From assembly GCA_026392575.1 (NCBI GenBank), contig JAPLBU010000071.1:1-12879 (forward strand): a stretch of 12,879 nt of DNA. The letters run 5' to 3'. Under the pieces are notes generated by a model. It saw nothing but the letters and a program-made list of their open reading frames with translations, searched no databases and was not told where the DNA came from. Positions 1 to 6,350 of the stretch are shown here, piece after piece; within the stretch, counting starts at the first letter, position 1, and each line of letters opens with the position of its first letter. This DNA is from Actinomycetota bacterium (GTDB lineage: Bacteria > Actinomycetota > Actinomycetes > S36-B12). A program made the translations under genes and the position numbers.

Positions 1-482
1 ACCAGGGCCGCCGGCAGACCTCCTTCGCCGAGGTCGAGGTTATCCCGGTCGTCGAGCAGACCGACCATGTCGAGATCCCCGACGACGCACTGCGGATCGA
101 CGTGTACCGCTCATCTGGACCCGGCGGCCAGGGCGTCAACACCACCGACTCGGCAGTCCGCATCACGCACATCCCGTCCGGCATCGTCGTGTCGTGCCAG
201 AACGAGCGCTCGCAGATCCAGAACCGCGCCTCCGCGATGGCCGTCATGCAGTCGAAGCTCCTCGAACGCCGCCGCCGCGAGGAGCAGGCCAAGATGGATG
301 CGCTCAAGGGCGACACCGCCGGCTCATGGGGCAACCAGATGCGCTCCTACGTCCTGCACCCGTACCAGATGGTCAAGGACCTCCGCACCGAGGTCGAGAC
401 GGGCAACACCACGGCCGTCCTCGACGGGGAGATCGACGCCTTCGTCGAGGCGGGCATCCGCTGGCGCAAGCAGACCGCTTAG
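1..482 (+). CDS. prfB: Peptide chain release factor 2, C-terminal part (partial, 5' end outside window)
   Basis: Release factor 2 reads UGA and UAA stop codons on the ribosome and triggers hydrolysis of peptidyl-tRNA. The visible frame opens before the window (first full codon at base 3) and ends at TAG 480-482, about 159 residues. It carries the catalytic GGQ loop in the family context RSSGPGGQGVNTTDSAVR near bases 108-162, followed by the conserved SCQNERSQIQNRASAM stretch and the C-terminal GNQMRSYVLHPYQMVKDLRTE segment. The stop-codon recognition domain lies upstream of the window. In Actinomycetota prfB is usually followed directly by ftsE; here a toxin-antitoxin pair lies between them. 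No terminator is seen after the stop; the promoter of the next gene begins 4 bases later. Confidence 0.97.
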   Translation, partial: QGRRQTSFAEVEVIPVVEQTDHVEIPDDALRIDVYRSSGPGGQGVNTTDSAVRITHIPSGIVVSCQNERSQIQNRASAMAVMQSKLLERRRREEQAKMDALKGDTAGSWGNQMRSYVLHPYQMVKDLRTEVETGNTTAVLDGEIDAFVEAGIRWRKQTA

Positions 483-485
483 GAC

Positions 486-514
486 TTGGCATCATGCGGT
501 TAGTCCACTAGACT
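486..514 (+). promoter_or_regulatory. Promoter of the toxin-antitoxin pair, leaderless
   Basis: A -35 hexamer TTGGCA (486-491, 5 of 6 to consensus) and a -10 hexamer TAGACT (509-514, 4 of 6) are separated by exactly 17 bp. Six bases separate the -10 box from the antitoxin ATG at 521, so transcription should start at or next to the A of the start codon and the mRNA would have no 5' leader. No Shine-Dalgarno sequence lies upstream of the ATG, which agrees with this. The -10 overlaps the palindrome at 500-516. Confidence 0.6.
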
Positions 515-516
515 AA
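500..516. promoter_or_regulatory. Palindromic operator candidate for autoregulation by the Phd-type antitoxin
   Basis: TTAGTC (500-505) and GACTAA (511-516) are perfect inverted repeats around the 5-base spacer CACTA. The palindrome covers the -10 box and abuts the predicted start site, so a protein bound here would block polymerase. Phd/YefM antitoxins, alone or with their toxin, commonly bind palindromes in their own promoters. The assignment to this antitoxin is inferred from position and family. Confidence 0.55.
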
Positions 517-520
517 TCGC

Positions 521-763
521 ATGAAGACAGTCAACATCCATGAGGCGAAGACCCATCTTTCCCGGCTGATCCAGGAGGCCGTCGATGGCGAGGAGTTCGT
601 CATCGCGAAGGCTGGTCGACCCATGGTCAAGGTGACGGCGATCGCGGAGGCGGCTCCGCCGGTGCGTCGCCTCGGATCGATGCGCGGTCAGATCATCGTT
701 CCGGCCGACTTCGACACCATGGATCAGGACGAGATCATCGCGCTGTTCGAGGGCGGCGAATGA
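521..763 (+). CDS. Type II antitoxin, Phd/YefM family
   Basis: An 80-residue protein beginning MKTVNIHEAKTHLSRLIQEAVDGEEFVIAKAGRPMV, the typical N-terminal Phd/YefM fold that dimerises and binds DNA. The C-terminal part (about residues 55-80, acidic, ending in EIIALFEGGE) is the kind of tail that wraps around and inhibits the partner toxin. The ATG at 521 is the only sensible start; there is no Shine-Dalgarno site, and the promoter position implies leaderless translation. Its last codons overlap the toxin start (ATGA, 760-763), so the two are translationally coupled in the usual antitoxin-first order. The family call is secure; the exact partner mechanism is inferred from the neighbour. Confidence 0.92.
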   Translation: MKTVNIHEAKTHLSRLIQEAVDGEEFVIAKAGRPMVKVTAIAEAAPPVRRLGSMRGQIIVPADFDTMDQDEIIALFEGGE

Positions 764-1146
764 GGCTTCTGCTCGATACGCATGTCCTGCTCTGGGTGAA
801 GGGCGAGCCAGAGCGGCTCAGTGATAGTGCCAGGGGCACGATTCTGGACCCCGCAACGGAATTGGTCTTCAGCGTCGTCAGCCTGTGGGAGATCGTCATC
901 AAGTCCGGACGCCCCAGATCGGGCCTGAGCGTGGACGCCGGTAACTTGCGAGCGGAACTGCTGGAGGACGGCTATTCCGAGCTTGACGTGCAGGCAGCAC
1001 ACGTTCTGGAGGTCGGCACCCTGCCAAAGTTGCACCGTGACCCATTTGACCGCCTGCTCGTCGCTCAGGCAAGGGTCGAGGGCCTCACGCTGATGACTGC
1101 GGATCATGCTCTGACCGCCTACCCGGTCGCGTCCATGCCCGCGTAG
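760..1146 (+). CDS. PIN-domain ribonuclease toxin (VapC-like)
   Basis: A 128-residue PIN-domain protein. PIN toxins are metal-dependent RNases that typically cleave tRNA or rRNA when freed from their antitoxin. The acidic metal-binding residues are all visible: D6 (LLLDTH), E44 (SLWEIVIK), D94 and D97 (HRDPFDRLLVAQA) and D115 (MTADHAL), so the toxin looks catalytically intact. It belongs to the PIN subgroup usually paired with Phd/YefM antitoxins rather than VapB. It overlaps the antitoxin by 4 bases and ends 65 bases before ftsE. The pair interrupts the common prfB-ftsE adjacency, suggesting a mobile or accessory module. Confidence 0.92.
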   Translation: MRLLLDTHVLLWVKGEPERLSDSARGTILDPATELVFSVVSLWEIVIKSGRPRSGLSVDAGNLRAELLEDGYSELDVQAAHVLEVGTLPKLHRDPFDRLLVAQARVEGLTLMTADHALTAYPVASMPA

Positions 1147-1176
1147 GGCACGACGAGCGCCGAAATCCCGCCTGAC

Positions 1177-1204
1177 GGGGCCTTCCGGCCCCAACGCTTA
1201 CACT
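1177..1204 (+). promoter_or_regulatory. Hairpin and -10 element upstream of ftsE
   Basis: GGGGCC (1177-1182) and GGCCCC (1187-1192) form a perfect 6-bp stem with loop TTCC just after the toxin gene. There is no T-run, so it is at best a weak terminator or an attenuating hairpin. Seven bases after it, TACACT (1199-1204) resembles an actinobacterial -10 box (4 of 6 to consensus). The GTG start of ftsE lies 7 bases further on, which would make the transcript leaderless. I see no good -35 at the usual spacing. Confidence 0.4.
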
Positions 1205-1211
1205 GTCGGGC

Positions 1212-1852
1212 GTGATCCTCTTCGACCACGTGTCCAAGGTCTACCCGACCGCTCAGCGACCCGCCCTCGATGACGTGTCCCTTGAGATCGAGAAGGGGGA
1301 GTTCATCTTCCTCGTGGGTCCCTCGGGCTCGGGCAAGTCGACCTTCCTGCGCCTCGTGCTCCGTGAGGAGCGGCCCACGAAGGGCCAGGTGTGGGTGCTG
1401 GGCAAGGAGCTGAACCGGCTGTCGAACTGGAAGATCCCCGCGCTGCGGCGCCAGATCGGCACCGTGTTCCAGGACTTCCGGCTGCTGCCGAACAAGACCG
1501 TCTTCGAGAACGTCGCCTTCGCGCTCGAGGTGATCGGCAAGCCGTCCTCGCACATCAAGAAGGCCGTCCTGACGAGCTCTCCGGTGGCGAGCAGCAGCGC
1601 GTGGCCATCGCGCGAGCGTTCGTCAATCGCCCGATGCTGCTCATCGCTGACGAGCCCACGGGCAACCTCGACCCCGGCACATCGATCGGCATCATGAAGC
1701 TGCTCGATCGCATCAACAAGCTCGGCACGACCGTGGTGATGTCGACGCATGACTCGCAGATCGTCGACCAGATGCGCCGTCGTGTCATCGAGCTCGACAC
1801 AGGCCACATCGTCCGCGACCAGTCGCGTGGCGTGTACGGATACGCGCGATGA
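1212..1852 (+). pseudogene. ftsE: Cell division ATP-binding protein FtsE, frame broken by an internal deletion
   Basis: FtsE is the cytoplasmic ATPase that with FtsX forms an ABC-type complex at the division site and controls peptidoglycan hydrolases. Frame one (GTG 1212) gives residues 1-119 with Walker A GPSGSGKST (residues 36-44) and the Q-loop FQDFRLLPNKTVFENV. At about 1566-1571 the homology jumps to another frame, which continues PDELSGGEQQRVAIARAF, Walker B LLIADEPTGNLD and H-loop STHD to TGA 1850-1852. Compared with the family (about 226-229 residues), about 16 residues between the two parts are missing, so the loss is about 49 bases (length 1 mod 3). As written no functional FtsE is made. 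A sequence or assembly error is quite possible because ftsX downstream is intact. Confidence 0.9.
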
Positions 1853-2757
1853 GAGCCACCTTCGTCGCGAGCGAGGTCGGCAACGGCCTGCGGCGCAACC
1901 TGACGATGACGCTCGCTGTGATCATCACGGTCGCGGTGTCGCTCGGCCTCTTCGGCGCCAGCCTGCTGGTTCGCGCCCAGGTCTCGACGATGAAGGACTT
2001 CTGGTACGACAAGGTCGAGGTGTCGCTCTTCCTGTGCAGCAAGGGCAGCGACACGCCCTCCTGCGCCGGTGGTCAGGTCACGCCCGCCCAGCGCGACCAG
2101 ATCAAGTCCGACCTCGAGTCGCTGCGCCCGCTCGTGCAGGACATCTACTACGAGTCCAAGAAGGAGGCGTACGCGCGCTTCCAGGACCAGTTCAAGAACT
2201 CCCCGATCGTCGACAACGTCAACGAGAGCGCCCTGCCGGAGTCCTTCCGCGTGAAGCTGTCCGACCCGACGAAGTACGACGTCGTGGCGTCCGCATTCGC
2301 CGGCAGACCGGGCATCGAGCAGGTCAACGACCAGAGGCAGATTCTCGACAAGTTCTTCCGACTGCTCGGGGGCCTCCAACTCATCGCCCTGCTTATCGCC
2401 CTGATCATGCTGGTCGTGACCGTGCTGCTCATCGTCAACACGATGCGTGTCGCGGCATTCAGCAGACGCCGCGAGACCAGCATTATGCGGCTGGTCGGTG
2501 CGTCGAACTTCTACATCCAGCTGCCCTTCCTGCTCGAGGCCGCGCTGGCTGCCGGACTGGGCGCAATTCTGGCCATCGGCGCCCTCATCCTCATGAAGTC
2601 GGTCCTGATCGATCAGGTGCTGGCGCCGTCGTTCCAGTTCACGGCCTTCGTCGGCTGGGATCAGGTGTTGGCGATCGCCCCCGTCATGCTGCTGACCGGT
2701 GTCGGACTGGCTGGCCTCGCGGCGTTCTTCACGCTGCGCAAGTACCTCCGCGTCTGA
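1849..2757 (+). CDS. ftsX: Cell division protein FtsX (permease-like partner of FtsE)
   Basis: A 302-residue membrane protein with the FtsX layout: short cytoplasmic N-terminus, TM1 (about 20-42), a large external domain (about 43-170), then TM2 (172-196), TM3 (226-250) and TM4 (270-296). The conserved VNTMRVAAFSRRRETSIMRLVGASNFYIQLPFLLE stretch (about 196-230) follows TM2. The external domain has two cysteines (C63, C72) close enough to form a disulfide. The external domain regulates cell-wall hydrolase partners. The ATG overlaps the ftsE stop (ATGA, 1849-1852), indicating translational coupling and one operon. The gene is intact, in contrast to ftsE. Confidence 0.96.
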   Translation: MRATFVASEVGNGLRRNLTMTLAVIITVAVSLGLFGASLLVRAQVSTMKDFWYDKVEVSLFLCSKGSDTPSCAGGQVTPAQRDQIKSDLESLRPLVQDIYYESKKEAYARFQDQFKNSPIVDNVNESALPESFRVKLSDPTKYDVVASAFAGRPGIEQVNDQRQILDKFFRLLGGLQLIALLIALIMLVVTVLLIVNTMRVAAFSRRRETSIMRLVGASNFYIQLPFLLEAALAAGLGAILAIGALILMKSVLIDQVLAPSFQFTAFVGWDQVLAIAPVMLLTGVGLAGLAAFFTLRKYLRV

Positions 2758-3731
2758 TGGGCGACCCGGGTATCGAGTTCAAGCCACGTCCGCTCTCGCG
2801 GCGCACATGGATTCGGCTCGGGCTGATCACGGTCGTTGTCGCGGTCCTCTACTGGCTCGTCGCGTTCTTCTACAACGCGGAGGGCGGCTACAAATACACG
2901 ACGCCGCCGCAGCCGATCACCGGCAGCGGAGTGGTCGTCGACGTGGATCCGGTCACGGTGGATGCGCAGACCAACCTGGTCGATCTGTATTTGAACTTCA
3001 CCGTGGTCGGCCCGGATCTCGTTGACTCCGACGGACACCTCACTCAGAACGTGCGCGTGATCCTGGATGCGGGATCCGGCACTCGGGAGCTGCACTTCCC
3101 GACCGGCACCGTCCCCAACCCGACGACGATCGAGCTACCGCTGAACGGCGAGCTCGCGCAGTATCCGTTCGACACCCACGACGGTAGCGGATTCATCGCG
3201 GCAGACACGTACACGCGGAACGCGGACGCGTCGCTCACCTCCAACGCGATGCTGCCTGTCGGCGTGACGATGACGACGGGCGTGAGCGGCTGGGACACCG
3301 CCGTTGATGTGACCCCTACTGCTGCGGGGGCCGCCATGGGCCTCACGTTCTCGCGGGCCTTCTCGACCCAGGCGTTCGCGATCATGCTGCTGGTCCTTGC
3401 GGTGCTGCTTGCCGCGTCAACGGTGGTCGTCGCCTTCCTCGTCGCCAGCCAGCGCCGCCGGGCTGAGATCGGCCTGATGTCGTGGACGGCGGCACTGCTG
3501 TTCGCGCTCCCCGCCCTGCGAACCTTCATGCCCAACAGCCCGCCCATCGGTGCTGCCATCGACATGTACGTATACCTGTGGGTCATGGCGGGGGCTATCG
3601 CGGCTGCGATCATCATGATCGTGACGTGGGTGCGGCAGTCCGGCCGGGAGCTCAAGATCGATCCGACGGCCGGCATCGGCGCAGTTCCGCACGCCCACGA
3701 CGCGCCAAGCGCAGACAGTTTGGGGGACTGA
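2757..3731 (+). CDS. DUF4436 family membrane protein, function unknown
   Basis: A 324-residue protein whose ATG overlaps the ftsX stop by one base (TGATG). It has one N-terminal membrane segment (about 20-39), a beta-rich extracytoplasmic region (about 45-195) with the YPFD motif near 136, and three C-terminal membrane segments (about 206-230, 240-257, 265-291). The junction LRTFMPNSPPIGAAIDMYVYLW is typical of DUF4436. The topology resembles FtsX-neighbour envelope proteins, but no enzymatic motif is visible. It takes the place where many actinobacterial ftsEX loci carry a peptidoglycan hydrolase gene. A role linked to FtsEX is only a positional inference. It ends 2 bases before the smpB ATG. 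Confidence 0.82.
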   Translation: MGDPGIEFKPRPLSRRTWIRLGLITVVVAVLYWLVAFFYNAEGGYKYTTPPQPITGSGVVVDVDPVTVDAQTNLVDLYLNFTVVGPDLVDSDGHLTQNVRVILDAGSGTRELHFPTGTVPNPTTIELPLNGELAQYPFDTHDGSGFIAADTYTRNADASLTSNAMLPVGVTMTTGVSGWDTAVDVTPTAAGAAMGLTFSRAFSTQAFAIMLLVLAVLLAASTVVVAFLVASQRRRAEIGLMSWTAALLFALPALRTFMPNSPPIGAAIDMYVYLWVMAGAIAAAIIMIVTWVRQSGRELKIDPTAGIGAVPHAHDAPSADSLGD

Positions 3732-3733
3732 CC

Positions 3734-4210
3734 ATGCCGCGTGAAACCGGGCGCAAGCTCGTCGCCCAGAACAAGAAGGCCCGCTACGACTACTCGATCG
3801 AGGATGTCTACGAGGCGGGCATGGTGCTGACCGGCACCGAGGTGAAGTCACTGCGCGCGGGTCGGGCATCCCTCGTCGATGGCTACGCCACCCTCGACGA
3901 CGGCGAGCTGTGGCTGCGCGGGGTGCACATCCCCGAGTACACGCAGGGCACCTGGACCAACCATGAGCCACGTCGAGCGCGCAAGCTGCTCCTGCATAGC
4001 GAGGAGATCCGCCGCATCGCACTCAAGCTGCGCGAGTCCGGTATCACCCTGGTTCCCCTCTCGCTCTACTTCCTGGACGGCCGGGCCAAGGTCGAGATCG
4101 CCGTTGCCCGCGGCCGCAAGAGCTACGACAAGCGGCAGGCCATTGCCGAGCGGGACTCCAAACGGGAGACCGACCGCGCTACTGGGCGGCGCACAAAGGG
4201 TCTCGACTAG
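3734..4210 (+). CDS. smpB: SsrA-binding protein SmpB
   Basis: SmpB (158 residues) binds the tRNA-like domain of tmRNA, delivers it to stalled ribosomes and mimics the missing anticodon arm during trans-translation. Family blocks are all present: KKARYDYSIEDVYEAGMVLTGTEVKSLRAGRASL (about 14-47), HIPEYTQGTW, RKLLLHSEEI, and PLSLYFLDGRAKVEIAVARGRKSYDKR, followed by the basic C-terminal tail that becomes helical in the ribosomal decoding site. The start at ATG 3734 is supported by GGGGGA (3722-3727) six bases upstream, inside the end of the DUF4436 gene. The gene is the last of the plus-strand run beginning at ftsE, and its RNA partner ssrA lies 1.6 kb downstream. Confidence 0.97.
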   Translation: MPRETGRKLVAQNKKARYDYSIEDVYEAGMVLTGTEVKSLRAGRASLVDGYATLDDGELWLRGVHIPEYTQGTWTNHEPRRARKLLLHSEEIRRIALKLRESGITLVPLSLYFLDGRAKVEIAVARGRKSYDKRQAIAERDSKRETDRATGRRTKGLD

Positions 4211-4242
4211 CAGGCATGCTCTTAGAGCCAGTAGCCATGGTC

Positions 4243-5679
4243 TTAGAACGGGCAGGGAGCGTTCGCATTCGGTGTGAGAGAGCCAGGATGCGGGGGACTC
4301 AGGGACGACGTGCCGCCCGCGCTCATGAACAGGGGTGGCGGGTCGACGGTGTAGGTGCGGCCCATGGGTGAGCGCCAGACGCACTTCCCGTCGTCCCGAG
4401 ACTCCAGAATCTCCCAGCGGCCGTGGGTCTTGAGCTGGTGGTGCCGGATGCACAGCATCCCCAGGTTGTTCCGGTCGGAGCGCCCGCCGTCGTCCCATTC
4501 GATGACGTGGTCGACCTGGCATCTGGCCGCCGGCCGCGTGCAACCGGGGTGGCGGCAGGTGAGGTCGCGGGTGGCGAGGTAGGCACGCAGTGCGCCGGTG
4601 ACCGCATAGCTCGATCGCCCGCGATCGAGCAGGTGGCCGGTGTGAGGGTCGCTGATCAATCGTCGAAGCGAGATGGGCACATCCGGATCGGCGAGCAGGT
4701 CGCGAACGGCGTTCGCGGACACGCTCTGCGGACCGCCCAGCGCGCCAGTCAGGATGCCCGGATCGTCTGTGCCGCTGAGAAGGGCGCCGGCGTCAATCAC
4801 CAGGCCGATCTCGACTGTGACACTGGCGGCGCCCGTGGCGGTTTCACCCGGCGTACCGCAGACCGCATCGAGGAGTGCCTGCACGCGGAGCTGCCCCAGG
4901 GTGGCTCCGCATTCGACTGACGTGACGCGAGCGCGGGCATCGAGAGCGGCGTGCAGTCGGGCAGCGTGCTCGATCGGCAGGCGCGCCACCAGTACCGCGA
5001 GACCGTCTTCCTCGGGGTAGAGATGGACGTTGACGGATTGGAGCGCCAGGCGCCGGCGCCGCTCCTGCCCGTCGGCATCGATAGCCAGCACCACTCGACG
5101 AGCAAGGCGGCGGGTGCTGGCGGGTGTCGCGGATGCCGCATGCGGCAGAACACGATCCTGGAGCCGGGCGCAGGAGGCGGTGAAGGCCGCCGGTTCGTCG
5201 TGATCGAGCCGCTGCGCCTCTTCGGCGATGGCTCGCGCGTGTGCGGAGGTGATGCTCCCCCGACACAGGGCGGCGGCGGTCTGCGCGAGAGGGCCAGCGA
5301 GCAGTCGGGCGGTCAGGATCTGGTCGCTAATGACGTTCGGGGAACGCCGTAGGGCCGCGGCTAGCTCATCCCTCACCTCGTCCACCAGGGTGAAGCTGCG
5401 CTCGGCGTCGTCCTGCCGGCTCAGGACCGTGACAACTCGCTCGTGGCGCTCGACCCCGACTGCGACCACGAGAGCGCGCGCCTCCAGTGCGGCCAGCTGG
5501 GACTGCGCGCGCTGCAGTTCGACGAGGTAGTCGATCGCACGATCGGGGGTAAGGGTCTCCGGCTCGACCTCGAGGAGCGTGGGCGGATCGGCCGCGACGG
5601 CGGCCATCCACAGTTCCCAGTCTTCGGGCACGGCTGCGTCGATCAGCGACCCGGGGGCCCAATCTATGCCGTTGCGCAT
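4243..5679 (-). CDS. DUF222 domain HNH endonuclease
   Basis: A 478-residue protein with an N-terminal helical DUF222 region (about 40-330) and a C-terminal HNH nuclease motif (about 372-421). C375 and C380 form the first zinc pair, DH390-391 the catalytic histidine, N404/N405 the middle asparagine, and C410 with H413 the second zinc pair. Such multicopy actinobacterial proteins (related to the 13E12 repeat family) are widespread; their biological role is not settled, with homing or mobile-element association suggested. It runs against smpB (32 bases between stops) and is divergent from ssrA. The proline- and serine-rich last 30 residues are probably disordered. A -10-like TAGTGT (complement of 5686-5691) sits 6 bases before the ATG, and there is no Shine-Dalgarno at proper spacing, so it may be leaderless. 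Confidence 0.93.
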   Translation of the reverse strand: MRNGIDWAPGSLIDAAVPEDWELWMAAVAADPPTLLEVEPETLTPDRAIDYLVELQRAQSQLAALEARALVVAVGVERHERVVTVLSRQDDAERSFTLVDEVRDELAAALRRSPNVISDQILTARLLAGPLAQTAAALCRGSITSAHARAIAEEAQRLDHDEPAAFTASCARLQDRVLPHAASATPASTRRLARRVVLAIDADGQERRRRLALQSVNVHLYPEEDGLAVLVARLPIEHAARLHAALDARARVTSVECGATLGQLRVQALLDAVCGTPGETATGAASVTVEIGLVIDAGALLSGTDDPGILTGALGGPQSVSANAVRDLLADPDVPISLRRLISDPHTGHLLDRGRSSYAVTGALRAYLATRDLTCRHPGCTRPAARCQVDHVIEWDDGGRSDRNNLGMLCIRHHQLKTHGRWEILESRDDGKCVWRSPMGRTYTVDPPPLFMSAGGTSSLSPPHPGSLTPNANAPCPF

Positions 5680-5722
5680 GCCTCGACACTACGTCGGGGG
5701 TCTGACATTCGGGAGGTCGGAA

Positions 5723-5755
5723 CGCCAGCGCGGCTTGGGGCCAACGCCGCTGGCG
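5723..5755. repeat. Inverted repeat between the HNH gene and ssrA
   Basis: CGCCAGCG (5723-5730) and CGCTGGCG (5748-5755) are perfect 8-bp inverted repeats. The 17-base interior contains a second small inverted repeat, TTGG/CCAA (5742-5743 as CC), so the whole can fold as an extended hairpin. It lies in the divergent intergenic region upstream of both the HNH gene and ssrA. There is no T-run on either side, so it is not a classical terminator; a regulatory role is possible but unproven. Confidence 0.35.
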
Positions 5756-5792
5756 GATTTCACGGGAACCCTGTGTGGGCGTACCATCGAAG

Positions 5793-5822
5793 TGAGCATT
5801 CATTGGCTCGTCGTTTGATAAC
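5793..5822 (+). promoter_or_regulatory. Probable ssrA promoter
   Basis: GATAAC (5817-5822, 4 of 6 to the -10 consensus) ends 7 bases before the mature tmRNA 5' end at 5830. A weak -35, TGAGCA (5793-5798), lies 18 bp upstream. The match is modest; position relative to the tmRNA 5' end is the main support. Confidence 0.4.
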
Positions 5823-5829
5823 TGAACAT

Positions 5830-6199
5830 GGGGGTGAACGGTTTCGACGGGCAGATGTCTTGACCGGAGAAGCGTGTCGAGAATCCAGGGTGATCTCGTT
5901 AAGAATCCTTGGAAAAACAATAACTGCCAATAACAAGCAGTCAGCTGAGTCCTACGCCCTCGCGGCGTAGTACATAGATCAGCCGTCAGCCCAATGCGTC
6001 CCCGAGTTGGGGTCTGACGTCGCTAGGGGACTCACCAAGCGCTCCGGTTACGGGAGCGGGCGGAAAAGCAAACAGTAACTGGGCCGCCCAATACAGTGCC
6101 GCACGAAGCATTGGGGCCGAGAAGCGATAGCGCGGCTACACACGTAGAAGTACGGAAGAGGCCTGCACGGACCCGGGTTCGATTCCCGGCACCTCCACA
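5830..6199 (+). ncRNA. ssrA: Transfer-messenger RNA (tmRNA)
   Basis: tmRNA rescues stalled ribosomes, acting first as alanyl-tRNA and then as a short mRNA that adds a degradation tag. The 5' end GGGGGUGAACGGUUUCGAC is diagnostic. GGGGGUG (5830-5836) pairs with CACCTCC (6190-6196) as the acceptor stem, allowing one G-U. The T-arm GGGTTCGATTCCCGG lies just before it. A tag reading frame lies at 5926-5970. The discriminator base is A6197; the genome continues CAA, so the terminal CCA is not encoded and must be added. The length, about 370 nt, is normal. The 3' end is partly duplicated 112 bp downstream. Confidence 0.96.
5926..5970 (+). other. tmRNA tag peptide reading frame
   Basis: The resume codon is GCC 5926-5928; the frame reads ANNKQSAESYALAA and stops at TAG 5968-5970. 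With the alanine charged on tmRNA the added tag would be AANNKQSAESYALAA. The C-terminal ALAA is the signal recognised by ClpXP-type proteases. Fourteen encoded residues is slightly longer than many tags. Confidence 0.92.
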
Positions 6200-6202
6200 A
6201 TG
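6184..6202 (+). repeat. att-like direct repeat, copy 1 (ssrA 3' end)
   Basis: TCCCGGCACCTCCACAATG, the 3' strand of the tmRNA T-stem and acceptor stem plus five bases beyond the discriminator. The same 19 bases recur exactly at 6296-6314. The 3' end of ssrA is a classic attachment site for tyrosine-recombinase islands and prophages, which leave such duplications. Confidence 0.75.
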
Positions 6203-6242
6203 CGTAATGCCCGGGGCTGTTCCCCCGGGCATTACGCATTGT
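6197..6242. terminator. Perfect 20-bp hairpin at the ssrA 3' end, possible terminator
   Basis: Bases 6197-6216 and 6223-6242 are perfect inverted repeats around the 6-base loop CTGTTC. The 5' arm starts with the tmRNA discriminator base, so the stem begins where the mature RNA ends. It probably terminates or protects the ssrA transcript, but no T-run follows (next bases TCGGGG), so it is not a textbook intrinsic terminator. It could instead be a processing signal or a relic of the integration site, because its first six bases belong to the att-like repeat. Confidence 0.65.
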
Positions 6243-6295
6243 CGGGGAGATACGTCGGGGATCGGGAGGAGGCTTGGCGAAGCCAAGTCGACGGA

Positions 6296-6314
6296 TCCCG
6301 GCACCTCCACAATG
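6296..6314 (+). repeat. att-like direct repeat, copy 2
   Basis: Exact copy of the 19 bases at 6184-6202. The sequence before it (GTCGACGGA) no longer matches the tmRNA T-loop, so it is an isolated 3'-end fragment, as expected for the far end of an element integrated at ssrA or a scar of repeated integration. The 93 bases between copies hold the 20-bp hairpin and a small GGCTT/AAGCC stem (6271-6284), but no gene. Confidence 0.7.
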
Positions 6315-6350
6315 GCCGGTTCGCGGGAAAGCCGCCCACCCATTAGTAGC

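Noticed and set aside
67..516. Second open frame overlapping the prfB end
   Set aside because: Serine- and arginine-rich translation with no family, lying entirely over the real release factor frame.
1560..1575. Programmed ribosomal frameshift in ftsE
   Set aside because: No slippery heptamer or downstream pseudoknot is apparent, and about 16 conserved residues are missing as well, which a frameshift alone cannot restore.
2601..2620. CTGATCGATCAG palindrome as a third operator
   Set aside because: It lies inside the ftsX coding sequence and lacks the flanking half-site bases shared by the two 24-bp sites.
4211..4242. Terminator between smpB and the HNH gene
   Set aside because: GCTCTTAGAGC is a small palindrome with an AT-containing centre, too weak and without a T-run.
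6184..6314. CRISPR array
   Set aside because: Only two copies of the 19-base repeat exist, and it is explained by the ssrA 3' end.
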